In this document: piece by piece, positions 22,061 to 30,484 of the stretch
How the letters are laid out: each line of letters begins with the position of its first letter
Position numbering within the stretch: the first letter of the stretch is position 1
Translations under genes and position numbers: made by a program
Notes under the pieces: generated by a model
Databases searched by the model: none
What the model saw: the letters and a program-made list of their open reading frames with translations, nothing else
What the model was told of the DNA's origin: nothing
Source of the DNA: an uncultured Alistipes sp.
GTDB lineage: Bacteria > Bacteroidota > Bacteroidia > Bacteroidales > Rikenellaceae
NCBI GenBank assembly: GCA_944320985.1
Contig: CALUJN010000051.1
Coordinates: 1-60,346 of the forward strand
Length of the DNA: 60,346 nucleotides
Direction of reading: 5' to 3'

Positions 22061-22678
22061 CTATGCCTTGAACAGGAGTTGGTAAACCTTCTCCCGGAGG
22101 TATTCACCCAGCAGGGCCTCCAGGTCGGCATCCGTGAACGAGATGTAGTAGCCGCCATCCTTGGCTCCCACCTTGAAGCCCGTCTTCACCTCCTTGGACC
22201 AGCCCACCTCGATGCCTGCATCGAGCAACGCCTGGGCGCTCTTCGAAAAAGCCGCATCCAGCTTCTCCCGGGCATCTTCCGGAAGCAACGCCTGCAGTTC
22301 GACCTTTCCCGAATCGGCCCCGTTCCAGTTCCGGGCCACGGCAACGAGCATCTCACGCAGGAAGGCCGGATCGAGCGTCGAGGCCTTGACCCCCTCCGAA
22401 GTCGTCCGGGCAACGATCAGCGAGGCGATCTCCGACTTGATCTTCGAAACGGCCTGACGTCCGGCCAGCGAAATCTCCGTCAACGTGTTCTTCTCCACCT
22501 CTTCGGCCTTCTTCCGGGCCTGGCCGACGATTCCTTCGGCCTCGGCTCGGGCCTCCGAAAGGATCTTCTGCGCTTCGGCCTTGGCATCGGAGATCAGTTT
22601 GTCGGCATCGGCACGACCCTTCTCCAGACCTTCGTCATAGAGCTTCCGCGTTAACTCTTGCAGTTTGTTTTCCATCAT
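22061..22678 (-). CDS. atpE: V-type ATP synthase subunit E (peripheral stalk)
   Basis: The 205-residue protein has a long N-terminal alanine- and lysine/glutamate-rich helix (KLISDAKAEAQKILSEARAE) and a globular C-terminal domain ending in REKVYQLLFKA, typical of the E stalk subunit. It is the first gene of the operon and has a promoter element 38 nt upstream. No separate G subunit, its usual helical partner, is present in the operon. Met1 or Met2 may be the start. Confidence 0.9.
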   Translation of the reverse strand: MMENKLQELTRKLYDEGLEKGRADADKLISDAKAEAQKILSEARAEAEGIVGQARKKAEEVEKNTLTEISLAGRQAVSKIKSEIASLIVARTTSEGVKASTLDPAFLREMLVAVARNWNGADSGKVELQALLPEDAREKLDAAFSKSAQALLDAGIEVGWSKEVKTGFKVGAKDGGYYISFTDADLEALLGEYLREKVYQLLFKA

Positions 22679-22716
22679 GATATCGTATTTTAATTATCGT
22701 TTTTCAATTTCGGACA

Positions 22717-22724
22717 CAAATATA
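22717..22724 (-). promoter_or_regulatory. V-type ATPase operon promoter (-7 element)
   Basis: TATATTTG on the minus strand is a full match to TAnnTTTG in an AT-rich stretch. Transcription would start about 35 nt before the subunit E ATG. The -33 match is poor. Confidence 0.5.
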
Positions 22725-22811
22725 TAAAAGATTATGAATAAACAGAATTTACGGCCGACAAATTATCCGCTTTCGATGAATTTCACGCGCAAATGGAAGA
22801 TCCGTTCCGAC

Positions 22812-22852
22812 AAAACACGCACACCCCCGCCACGTTTCGTGGCAGGGGTGTG
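22812..22852 (-). terminator. Terminator of the fimbria-like lipoprotein operon
   Basis: On the minus strand CACACCCC-T-GCCAC, a GAAAC loop and GTGGC-G-GGGGTGTG form a long GC-rich stem, followed by CGTGTTTTG. It lies 25 nt past the stop of the last lipoprotein gene and insulates it from the ATPase promoter. Confidence 0.8.
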
Positions 22853-22877
22853 CTCCAACTATCCGGAATTCCGACAG

Positions 22878-25196
22878 CTATTGCTTGCGGGAATCGCCGT
22901 AGATATATTCGACGTCCGACTTCTTGAAACGCAGAATCCGTGTATCCCTCGTTCCGGCGCCGTTCTTCGTCATATACATGTTTCCCAGTCCTCCGTTTAT
23001 GTACCAACCCGAACCCTCGGGAGAGTGCACGCTGAAGAGAATGTTGTTGTAGTGATTCGAGTGCATGATCCCGTCGGCATTCCACTGTGCTCCGGGGCCG
23101 TACCACGTAATGCCCTCGTCGGAGGGGAAATCCGGACTCCACATCCGCACACTGAGCAGATCGTTCAACGACAACGTACCGATCGTCAGACCATTACGCC
23201 GTTGCTGGCTGCGGCTTACCCGCGAATGCCCCTCCCAGGGGACCTTGAGCGTATGCGTACCGCTCCACATCATCCAAATGTAGTCCGTGGCATCGAAAAC
23301 CCGATTGAATTCCTCCATCGACGGAAGTTCATAGCCCTCCGGGGACAAGGCGTCGGCCGGCAGTCTGTTGATGTGTGCGGAAATATCCGTCGAGAAACCC
23401 TCCATCACGGCCTTGCCATCCTGTTCGACAACACGCATTCCCACACCGCTGTCCCCCTGGTAGGCCCAGCCCCAAAGGTCATAGAACTCTTCGGCCGTAC
23501 AGCTCGCCAGATAGTCGAAGAGGCTCTTTCCGGCCATAGCCGCCGGATCCGCCGACGAAAGCACCTGATCCTCAAAACTTCGGGAATTGCCCCGGGCATT
23601 GTACTTGCACCACCACACGCCGTGGAACCACGTCACTGGAAGTCCCCAGTTGCGCCGCACGATCGTATACTCCTCGCGCATCGAACCATCCTCGCGGTTA
23701 CAAATCACCAACCGGGCCGACTGCCGGCGTCCGTTGGCCGTCGGATCATTCGGACGCCAGCCTCCAACCACCCGGAAGGTATCCGATCGCTCGGAAGAGG
23801 CCGAAATCAACACCCACGGATCCTCATCGTCATCAAACTCCACAAAAAGCTCCTTGCCTTCGGGCAGCACGAAACGTCCCAGTTCGTTCTCGACATAGCG
23901 GTCAAAATCCACCGTATAGGCCGCATTGTCGAAGTCCAGGTCTCCCTCGATCCGCGACGGATTGGCGGCGAGCTGCAACAGGATCCGATCCTCGGGATAG
24001 ACCTGTTCAAGGCCCTTGCGGCGAAAACGGACCTCAACCTCCGCAGCAGGACGGTTCGGTGCATAGAGCGACTTGTGAATCCGGAAGAGATTCATGTCAT
24101 CGGGGCCGCTTCCCGTCGAGACCTCCTCGACCGTCAGCGGGAACTCCGTCAACGGAAGCACCTCCAACTGGCTGTCACTCGTCACGGCAAGCAGAATCTC
24201 CGTCTCCGTATAGGGCAGAACGAGCGTCCGACCCGCCTCGGCAATCCGAACATCCGCGGGAATGCTCGAACGGTCCGCATCGACCGTCAAAGGGGTATCC
24301 AGATCCGGTTCAACCGCCGTTTCCCCTCCGTCCGTCCACGCCTCGACCGTCAGACGGGCCTCGGTGTCGATCACATCCTTGCGCAGCGTAACCGTATAGA
24401 TGCGATTACGGAGGACCGGTCGCGGAAGAGCGCTCTCCAGCGTATAGGGTTTGCCATCGATCTGCCCCTCGAGACGTATGCGCAGGGAAGCATTGTTCTG
24501 CTCATGGAGATACGCAAGACCGGGCGTATCCTCGGTCAGAGGCAGCGATCCCGACGGTTCGAAATCGGCAAGTTCGCTCCCGGCAGGTGTTGCAACCGGC
24601 TCCCGCGGCAACAGATAACCCGTGCTGGCGGCGTCCAGAAGCGTGACACGATCGACCGAGACCGTCCCGGCGACCCGCAGCCGCAGGTCCAGACGGGCCG
24701 TACCGTGAGTCAACGTCAGCGGAACCGACGGCTGTCCGGCCGGCACCTCGTCCAGATCCAGGCGACCTGTCGCAAAGAGTTCAGGAGCACCACTTCCGTT
24801 TCCGATCGTCGCCTCGAGCCACTCCGCCTCGGCAAGGCCCGGAGCCGGAACCGCTGAAGCAACCTCCGGACGGCCGTTCGCCACGACATAAAGCGTACCG
24901 GAAAGACGTTCCAACTGCAGATCGCACCCCTGCTCCGAGGTCGGCAGCTCCTCATAGACCCGCGTAAGACGTCCCCCTTCGAAGAGATAGGCATTTACCC
25001 GATCGATCGCATCCTCGCCCGGAATCCCGTTGCCGGACGCATCCGAGGCAAAGGACATCGGCAAGACACGGATCACTCCGCCCGTCCCCGAATCTCCCGG
25101 GAACGACTCGGGAGATTCCGTACACGCGAGAAGACTCCCGCAGAGGGCCATGGGCCCCAGGATTCGGAATATCAGATTGTTTTTCACCTTTTTCAT
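22878..25196 (-). CDS. Large Mfa2/FimB-like lipoprotein with C-terminal lectin-like domain (2)
   Basis: The 772-residue protein has a lipoprotein signal ending LLAC (Cys25). Residues about 50-300 form a Mfa2/FimB-like module (AYLFEGGRLTRVYEE, GTLYVVANG, RNRIYTVTLRKDVID). A beta-rich middle (about 300-500) follows. The C-terminal region starting near RRNWGLPV and GVWWCKYN contains SPEGYELPSMEEF and ends TRILRFKKSDVEYIYG. That pattern resembles the Fibrobacter major paralogous (FISUMP, C-type-lectin/FGE fold) domain. I infer a surface-exposed tip adhesin of a type V pilus or a cell-surface lectin. It shares its architecture with the 26199-28442 protein and is the last gene of the operon. Confidence 0.72.
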   Translation of the reverse strand: MKKVKNNLIFRILGPMALCGSLLACTESPESFPGDSGTGGVIRVLPMSFASDASGNGIPGEDAIDRVNAYLFEGGRLTRVYEELPTSEQGCDLQLERLSGTLYVVANGRPEVASAVPAPGLAEAEWLEATIGNGSGAPELFATGRLDLDEVPAGQPSVPLTLTHGTARLDLRLRVAGTVSVDRVTLLDAASTGYLLPREPVATPAGSELADFEPSGSLPLTEDTPGLAYLHEQNNASLRIRLEGQIDGKPYTLESALPRPVLRNRIYTVTLRKDVIDTEARLTVEAWTDGGETAVEPDLDTPLTVDADRSSIPADVRIAEAGRTLVLPYTETEILLAVTSDSQLEVLPLTEFPLTVEEVSTGSGPDDMNLFRIHKSLYAPNRPAAEVEVRFRRKGLEQVYPEDRILLQLAANPSRIEGDLDFDNAAYTVDFDRYVENELGRFVLPEGKELFVEFDDDEDPWVLISASSERSDTFRVVGGWRPNDPTANGRRQSARLVICNREDGSMREEYTIVRRNWGLPVTWFHGVWWCKYNARGNSRSFEDQVLSSADPAAMAGKSLFDYLASCTAEEFYDLWGWAYQGDSGVGMRVVEQDGKAVMEGFSTDISAHINRLPADALSPEGYELPSMEEFNRVFDATDYIWMMWSGTHTLKVPWEGHSRVSRSQQRRNGLTIGTLSLNDLLSVRMWSPDFPSDEGITWYGPGAQWNADGIMHSNHYNNILFSVHSPEGSGWYINGGLGNMYMTKNGAGTRDTRILRFKKSDVEYIYGDSRKQ

Positions 25197-25239
25197 CGAT
25201 TTGCAGATTTTGCGGATTCAGGGAATTCGCCTCGCCGGA

Positions 25240-26139
25240 TCAGCGGCGCAGCGGCGTCAGCTCCGTATCGCTGCCCTCCTCCCACTCGTCGAACGAGATG
25301 TCCAGGCGCACGTCGATCACATCCTTGCGCACGGTCAGCGTATAGATTTTGTTTCGCTCCAGATCCGTTTCGAGTCGTTTGGTCAGCGTCTTCGACACAC
25401 CGTCAATCTCGGCCTCGATGACCACCTCCAGGCCGTCGTTCTCCTGTTCGTATACATACAGCACCGCCGGGGTATCCTTCGTCAGCGGCTCGGTGATCGT
25501 CGCCACGGCATCCTTGCGCTGCACGTCAGCCGGCGAAAGGTCGCCCGAAACCGGGAACAGATAGGCCGACTGTGCCGCGTTTTTCAACGTCAGACTCCGT
25601 ACCGAAGCCACACCCGCCGTGCGGATCTGCAGGTCGAAGCGTGCCAGACCGCGTTTGAGCGTCACCGGAAGCTCCGTCTGCGAATTCTCCATGCCGTCGA
25701 GCGTCAGACTTCCCGAGAAGAAACGCGCCGGTGCAGCATCCTGCATCGCCACGGAGAGCTGCAACCACTCGCTCTCGCTGATCGAGCGCTCCTGCAAGGC
25801 GTTCAGATCCAGCAAACCTTCGGTATTCGCCACCACGTAAAGCGTTCCGGTGTGGCTGTCGAGCTGGATGCCATAGCCGCCATCGACCGACGTCGGCGTA
25901 TCGTAAACTTTCGTCAGCACGCCCGACTCGAAGAGGCAGGCCCGCAAATCGGAGATCTCGTTTTCGCCGTCAAGGGCCTGTCCCGTTCCTTCGAACGCAG
26001 CCAGACGGGTCTTCACCAACGGTGCCGGGCCCGGAACGGGGAGCGTCTCGACCCCATCGGAGCAGGCTCCCAGCCCCAGGGTCAGCATCATCGAAAAAGC
26101 AAGCGTCTTTACATTCATCTTTTTGTTGTTCGTTTTCAT
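25240..26139 (-). CDS. Mfa2/FimB-family fimbrial lipoprotein (short paralogue)
   Basis: The 299-residue lipoprotein has a signal ending GLGAC (Cys26). The body aligns by eye with the first 300 residues of the 772-residue protein next door: LFESGVLTKVYD, GTLYVVANTEG, SAYLFPVSGDL and RNKIYTLTVRKDVID followed by DEWEEGSDTELTPL. It stops where the shared module stops, so it looks like a stand-alone copy of the module without the lectin-like part. By analogy with FimB/Mfa2 it could anchor or terminate a type V pilus at the outer membrane. It lies 43 nt before the 772-residue gene and 59 nt after the 747-residue gene. Confidence 0.75.
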   Translation of the reverse strand: MKTNNKKMNVKTLAFSMMLTLGLGACSDGVETLPVPGPAPLVKTRLAAFEGTGQALDGENEISDLRACLFESGVLTKVYDTPTSVDGGYGIQLDSHTGTLYVVANTEGLLDLNALQERSISESEWLQLSVAMQDAAPARFFSGSLTLDGMENSQTELPVTLKRGLARFDLQIRTAGVASVRSLTLKNAAQSAYLFPVSGDLSPADVQRKDAVATITEPLTKDTPAVLYVYEQENDGLEVVIEAEIDGVSKTLTKRLETDLERNKIYTLTVRKDVIDVRLDISFDEWEEGSDTELTPLRR

Positions 26140-26198
26140 AATTTTCCTGTTAAAATGGTTTCTATTAATAATTCATATTTCAGGTACAGCCGTCAACA

Positions 26199-28442
26199 TC
26201 ACTCATAGATGTATTCGACCGGTGTTTTCACACAGCGCAGCACGCGCGTCTTCGTCGAATTGTTGGCCACGTACTTGATCCAGTTCTGGCCCGGGCGATC
26301 CGCATTGGCATAGCCCTCCATCGTCCACGTCTTCGAACTGTTGCCATACGTGGCCAACAGCAGCATCATACGGGAGATGTTCCCCGGCGTGGTATTCCAC
26401 TGGTGCCCGAGACCGGCCAATACCCAGGTCGCACCGCCAGACCGGAATTCGTAGATCGCAATCGTCCCGTAGGTATGTCCGAGGAACTCGGCATTGCGCT
26501 CCTGGATGCGGACCGTCAGTTCATCCCCCGCCGCATTGCGGAAGGTGCGTTCTCCGACACCTCCGATGTTGTAGTTCTCACTCTGCGAGAAGAAGGCATA
26601 GTCGTCATAATCGGGGACCTGATAGCCGTAGGGTGCCATCGTCGTCGGGGCGAGTGTTCCGAAGTTCTGCCCCGAGGAGGCCATTCCCTCATGATAGAAG
26701 GCCGAACCGTTGTGCCGCAGCGGAAGTCCCTGCAGGTTCCCGGCCTGGTACTGGTCGCCCAGAAGAGCCAGCAGATCCGCATCGTCGGCAGCCGCCAGAT
26801 AGTCCGCCAGATCGGCATCCGCAGTCGGATCATCCGCTATCAGCACCTGATCCTCATAGCGGGAGACGTTGCCCCTCAGGTTGTATTTGCACCACCACGT
26901 ACCTCCGATGTTCACAACCGGAAGCCCCCAGTTGCGGCGCCGGATCATATAGCGCTCCTTCGGACCGCCCATGCCATCGGCAATGACCAGATATCCCTCC
27001 TGCTCGCGGCCATCGGCCCGGGAATCATTGGGTTTCCAGCCACCCAACAGACGGTAAGCCCCGTCATCCGGCCGCAAATCCATCCATCGGGACTCACCAT
27101 CCTCGAATTCCAGCGAGAGAATCGTCCCCTCGGGCGCCGTAATACGGGCCAATTCGCCCTCGACGTAGCGCCCGAAGTCACAGGTTCCCGTCTCATCCAG
27201 TTGCAGCAAGCCTTCGATACGGACCGGATGGGCCATGAAGACCAGGACCACACGTCCCGACGCCACTCCGTCACGCGACAGCGTCAATCCGGCGTATTCG
27301 TTCGTCGTCCCGGGCATCCGCAACGAAGTGGCAACCGAAACGGCCGCAACCGATTCCAGACTCCGTGTCATGGGCTCGGGCGTGATGCTAACACCGTGAA
27401 CCCGGCCGTCAACAGTCACCTCCGATCCGGGCTCCGCCCGCAGCACCAGACGCAATTCACTGGCCACATGGGGAATATAGACCGTATCGCAGGCATCGTT
27501 GAACCGCACGCCGTCGGGCAGTTGCGAGGCCTCGACATCGACCAGTCCCCGCAAAACCGGCGCGGACTCCGTTCCAAGGCCCTCGTCCCAGTTCCCTTCC
27601 GTCACCAACACGCCCGCATCAACACCCCGGCCATAGACCTCCAGCGTATAAACCGTATTGCGATACAAATGGGACGGAAGCGTATTCTTCAAACGGTGCC
27701 ATCCTCCGTCAAAACGGACCACGACCTCGACCTCCATTCCATCATTGGACTGTTCGCAGAGGTAGAACAGCGTCTCCCGGGCGTTGGTCAGCGGTGCGGC
27801 TCCGAACTCACGCAGGAGATCCGTCCGCAAGGCCGATGACGGCGTAGAGGGTGTGCCGTTCTCCTGGACATAGCCCCGATCGGCAACCCGACGAATCGTC
27901 ACGGAGTGAACCTCGACCTCGGCATCGCGCGAAAGAAGATCGATACGCGCCACGCTCCGACGCAGATTCACGCTCCGGGCCTCCGACGAGACCGAAGCCC
28001 CGTCCAGATCCAAACGGCCCGTCATGGCAAGACTTTCATGCGTCATCTCATCGAGCGACGCTTCGAGTTTCCGAAACTCCTCGAGCGTGGTCAGATCCGG
28101 GGTCAGGCCCTCGAAGGCTTCGATTCCGGCAGCATTCACGGCCAGGTGGAGCTCACCGCGCGGCGACGATGACGGAAAGGTATAGAGCATCTCGTGTCCG
28201 GTGGCAATTCCGGAGATTACCTCCCGAAGAAGCCCGCCTTCAAAGCGATATCCCGTCACGGAACGAACCGTCGACTCGAAATCCGAGGCTTCGGCACCTT
28301 CGGGCGACACGGCATTCAGGCGCACGACCAACGGAGTCGCAACCGCCTCGGTGTTCTGCATCCTGTCGTCCGCACATCCCGCGGTCGACAGCAGTATCGG
28401 CAGCATGGCTGCCCAATGGAGAAATAAACAGCTTCTTTTCAT
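26199..28442 (-). CDS. Large Mfa2/FimB-like lipoprotein with C-terminal lectin-like domain (1)
   Basis: The 747-residue lipoprotein has a signal ending STAGC (Cys23). Its N-terminal module (FEGGLLREV, RGELHLAVNAAG, YRNTVYTLEV) is a distant copy of that in its two neighbours. From about residue 450 it parallels the 772-residue protein: LGGWKPNDSRADGREQ, RRNWGLPV, GTWWCKYNLRGN, then APYGYQVPDYDDY and the end TRVLRCVKTPVEYIYE. The C-terminal part again resembles FISUMP/C-type-lectin folds. It starts 3 nt after the metzincin-like gene, so the two must be co-transcribed. The ligand is unknown. Confidence 0.72.
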   Translation of the reverse strand: MKRSCLFLHWAAMLPILLSTAGCADDRMQNTEAVATPLVVRLNAVSPEGAEASDFESTVRSVTGYRFEGGLLREVISGIATGHEMLYTFPSSSPRGELHLAVNAAGIEAFEGLTPDLTTLEEFRKLEASLDEMTHESLAMTGRLDLDGASVSSEARSVNLRRSVARIDLLSRDAEVEVHSVTIRRVADRGYVQENGTPSTPSSALRTDLLREFGAAPLTNARETLFYLCEQSNDGMEVEVVVRFDGGWHRLKNTLPSHLYRNTVYTLEVYGRGVDAGVLVTEGNWDEGLGTESAPVLRGLVDVEASQLPDGVRFNDACDTVYIPHVASELRLVLRAEPGSEVTVDGRVHGVSITPEPMTRSLESVAAVSVATSLRMPGTTNEYAGLTLSRDGVASGRVVLVFMAHPVRIEGLLQLDETGTCDFGRYVEGELARITAPEGTILSLEFEDGESRWMDLRPDDGAYRLLGGWKPNDSRADGREQEGYLVIADGMGGPKERYMIRRRNWGLPVVNIGGTWWCKYNLRGNVSRYEDQVLIADDPTADADLADYLAAADDADLLALLGDQYQAGNLQGLPLRHNGSAFYHEGMASSGQNFGTLAPTTMAPYGYQVPDYDDYAFFSQSENYNIGGVGERTFRNAAGDELTVRIQERNAEFLGHTYGTIAIYEFRSGGATWVLAGLGHQWNTTPGNISRMMLLLATYGNSSKTWTMEGYANADRPGQNWIKYVANNSTKTRVLRCVKTPVEYIYE

Positions 28443-28445
28443 GAT

Positions 28446-30305
28446 TTACGGATACAAGGTCGGGTTCTTGGATGTATTCAGATAGGAGGGCGAATCGATC
28501 GGCATTTCGTTCAGATGCCGGACATAAAAGTTATTCATCAACTCCTGCGCCCAAGGCCCATAAGTGAACGAACTGCTGTGGCTGTAGCCCATTACGTGCC
28601 CCAGCTCATGAAACATCACCTCACACGAATAGGTATTGGTATAGTGGCTCAGCCAGGCCGTCTGGTAGGCTCCGAAGATATTGCCTCCGCCCAGTCCGAT
28701 GACGTTGTTCCCCGAATAGACGAGTCCCACGACCAGGCTCCGCGGTTGGCGCATTTGCGCAAGCACCGTCTCGGGCGTCACCTTATCCTCGACTCCTCCA
28801 TTGCCGTAGAGCCGATCCTGGTTCTCCCGCAGGATCTCCTCATGCTCCGGCATGTCGATCATGTAGGTGAAGTTCAGGAAGAAAGCCACAACCTCGCGGC
28901 AGTGCACCGGGCGTATGCCCATCCAGTTGCCGACCGGCCCGCCGTTCGGAAGATCGGGATCCCCGCCATAGAGTCCGAACGCAATGGTCCAACCGTGCAG
29001 GATTTTCTGCAATTTCGCCCAATAGGGATCCTCCGATTCGATCTTGAACTCGGCACCGGCCAACGCCTGCACGTCCAACTGCGGGAGTTCGACCCAACGG
29101 CCCGATTCCGAAAGGCAGAGCGTCGGTCGCTGCACCTGCGGCAGTGTCTCGTAGAAATCCGCAAAAGGAGGTATGCTGTCGAACCAGGCCAGATCGAGGT
29201 ATTCGTTGTCAACCTGCGGGAACCGGGCCCGGACAAGCACCCCGGACAGAGCCCGCGGCGAATAGAACCGGACATGCAACTCTCCCGCATCGGTCAGGGA
29301 ACACTGAAGCGGTGCCGCCGTATTGAAACGCCGCTGAGAGGTATCCGTATAGACCGTCTTCGGCTCGCCGTCCTGCAGGATCAGCCCATGCGTCCCTTCA
29401 TCATAAGCCCGCTGCGTGATGAACATCGTCCCCGACGTGTTGTCCGGATGGACAACCCGGGTATTTACCTGTCCGATGCGATTGGGCTCGATGCAGTCGA
29501 GCTCAAACCCGAAGAACCGACGAACCTGCTCGCCCCGGTAGGTACGCGTCACCTGTTCGATCTCGCCCCGGAGCGAAGTGCCTTCAACCGTAGGCAGGAA
29601 CAGATAGCTCGATGCCGATTCCAGATCGACCTCCAGCAAAAGCTCCTCGCTCTCCCCGACGAACGTGCCCGATCCGGTCAATCCGGTATGAAAACGCGCA
29701 TCGGAAAGTACGGCCCGTTTCAAAAGCTCCGCCGTACGGATATAAGGGTTCTCATAGACAAAGGTAAAATCGGCACGTCCGACAATGCGCTGCTGCACGG
29801 TCTCGGTTCCCGTCACCACGGATTCCACGACCCCCTCGGGTGTCGTCGTGACCCGCACCACAAAGGGGCTCTGCGAATAGAAATATTCGGCGGCAAGAGA
29901 CCGCTGAAGATCCGACGGAAAACTCACCCACTCTTCATCGATATGACCGATCGAATGAACCGTCATCCGGTCCTGCGACCACTCTCCGCGAATCCCCAAC
30001 ACCAGCAAGCGATACGTCCCGTCGCGCAACCCCTCGATCCGCAAGATCGAACTCTGCGGATCGTACAATCCCTTGAGATTGCCGATCACCCGGCCCGAGG
30101 CATCGTCCGCGACAAGAAACTCCACCCGATCGTAATTCGTTCTGAGCTCTGTCGCACGCGTTACCTCTCCGTCATAGGCCATCGCCTCGAGGTTGAACGA
30201 AATTCCGTTCTGCGCCGACACCGACGGTTCCGGTCTCCACTCCTCCTGCTCGCAGGAGGCCAGAAACAGTCCGCTCCATAAAACTGCAAAAAGAATTCTC
30301 TTCAT
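28446..30305 (-). CDS. Lipoprotein with C-terminal metzincin zinc motif
   Basis: The 619-residue protein has a lipoprotein signal ending LASC (Cys18). An N-terminal half of beta-sandwich character carries no motif I can name. Near the C-terminus is HELGHVMGYSH (residues 566-576, bases 28578-28610), the full metzincin consensus HExxHxxGxxH with three zinc-binding His and the catalytic Glu567. A possible Met-turn (ELMNNFY) follows about 20 residues after the last His. It is probably an outer-membrane-anchored zinc protease or a zinc-site binding domain. It heads the four-gene lipoprotein operon, suggesting it processes or acts with those proteins. It may belong with Bacteroidales metzincin lipoproteins of the BF0631 type (from memory). 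Confidence 0.75.
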   Translation of the reverse strand: MKRILFAVLWSGLFLASCEQEEWRPEPSVSAQNGISFNLEAMAYDGEVTRATELRTNYDRVEFLVADDASGRVIGNLKGLYDPQSSILRIEGLRDGTYRLLVLGIRGEWSQDRMTVHSIGHIDEEWVSFPSDLQRSLAAEYFYSQSPFVVRVTTTPEGVVESVVTGTETVQQRIVGRADFTFVYENPYIRTAELLKRAVLSDARFHTGLTGSGTFVGESEELLLEVDLESASSYLFLPTVEGTSLRGEIEQVTRTYRGEQVRRFFGFELDCIEPNRIGQVNTRVVHPDNTSGTMFITQRAYDEGTHGLILQDGEPKTVYTDTSQRRFNTAAPLQCSLTDAGELHVRFYSPRALSGVLVRARFPQVDNEYLDLAWFDSIPPFADFYETLPQVQRPTLCLSESGRWVELPQLDVQALAGAEFKIESEDPYWAKLQKILHGWTIAFGLYGGDPDLPNGGPVGNWMGIRPVHCREVVAFFLNFTYMIDMPEHEEILRENQDRLYGNGGVEDKVTPETVLAQMRQPRSLVVGLVYSGNNVIGLGGGNIFGAYQTAWLSHYTNTYSCEVMFHELGHVMGYSHSSSFTYGPWAQELMNNFYVRHLNEMPIDSPSYLNTSKNPTLYP

Positions 30306-30336
30306 TTGGCGTCCTTATTGTTATTATATATATTTG
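30305..30336 (+). promoter_or_regulatory. Promoter of the Crp/Fnr-family gene
   Basis: TTTG (30305-30308), 20 bp, TATATTTG (30329-30336) is a perfect Bacteroidetes promoter. Its -33 element overlaps the start codon of the divergent metzincin gene. The start point near 30341 leaves a leader of about 145 nt. Confidence 0.7.
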
Positions 30337-30408
30337 TATCCCAAATCGTGCTCCGTCGCGCAGGTCGCTGCATCCCTGCAGAATTACCTGGTCCGCCCGG
30401 AACGGGTG

Positions 30409-30416
30409 CAAAAATA
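30409..30416 (-). promoter_or_regulatory. Possible promoter of the lipoprotein operon (-7 element)
   Basis: TATTTTTG on the minus strand fits TAnnTTTG. The -33 region is poor, as expected for an activator-dependent promoter. Transcription would start near 30402-30405, about 97 nt before the metzincin ATG. Confidence 0.45.
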
Positions 30417-30437
30417 GAGAGACAAAACAAGGTTTCG

Positions 30438-30453
30438 CGTAACCGATGTTACG
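30438..30453. promoter_or_regulatory. Palindromic operator, probable Crp/Fnr-family binding site
   Basis: CGTAAC-CGAT-GTTACG is a perfect 16-bp palindrome with the half-site spacing used by Crp/Fnr proteins (GTAAC, 6 bp arms, 4-bp centre). An imperfect extension (TTCG / CGAA) widens it. It lies between the regulator gene and the divergent operon. Its centre is about 40-43 bp upstream of the inferred operon start point, the class II activator position. Confidence 0.6.
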
Positions 30454-30484
30454 GCGAATCTCCAATCGTGAAATTCGAACCTTC

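Noticed and set aside
17545-22071. Very long open frame on the plus strand opposite the V-type ATPase genes (over 1500 codons)
   Set aside because: It is the antisense shadow of clearly identified subunits; the product is rich in Arg, His and Leu with no recognisable motif.
22057-22158. N-terminal extension of the DUF2764 protein
   Set aside because: It overlaps the subunit E gene by about 100 nt and has Arg/Ser-rich shadow-type composition; the ATG at 22056 gives a normal start.
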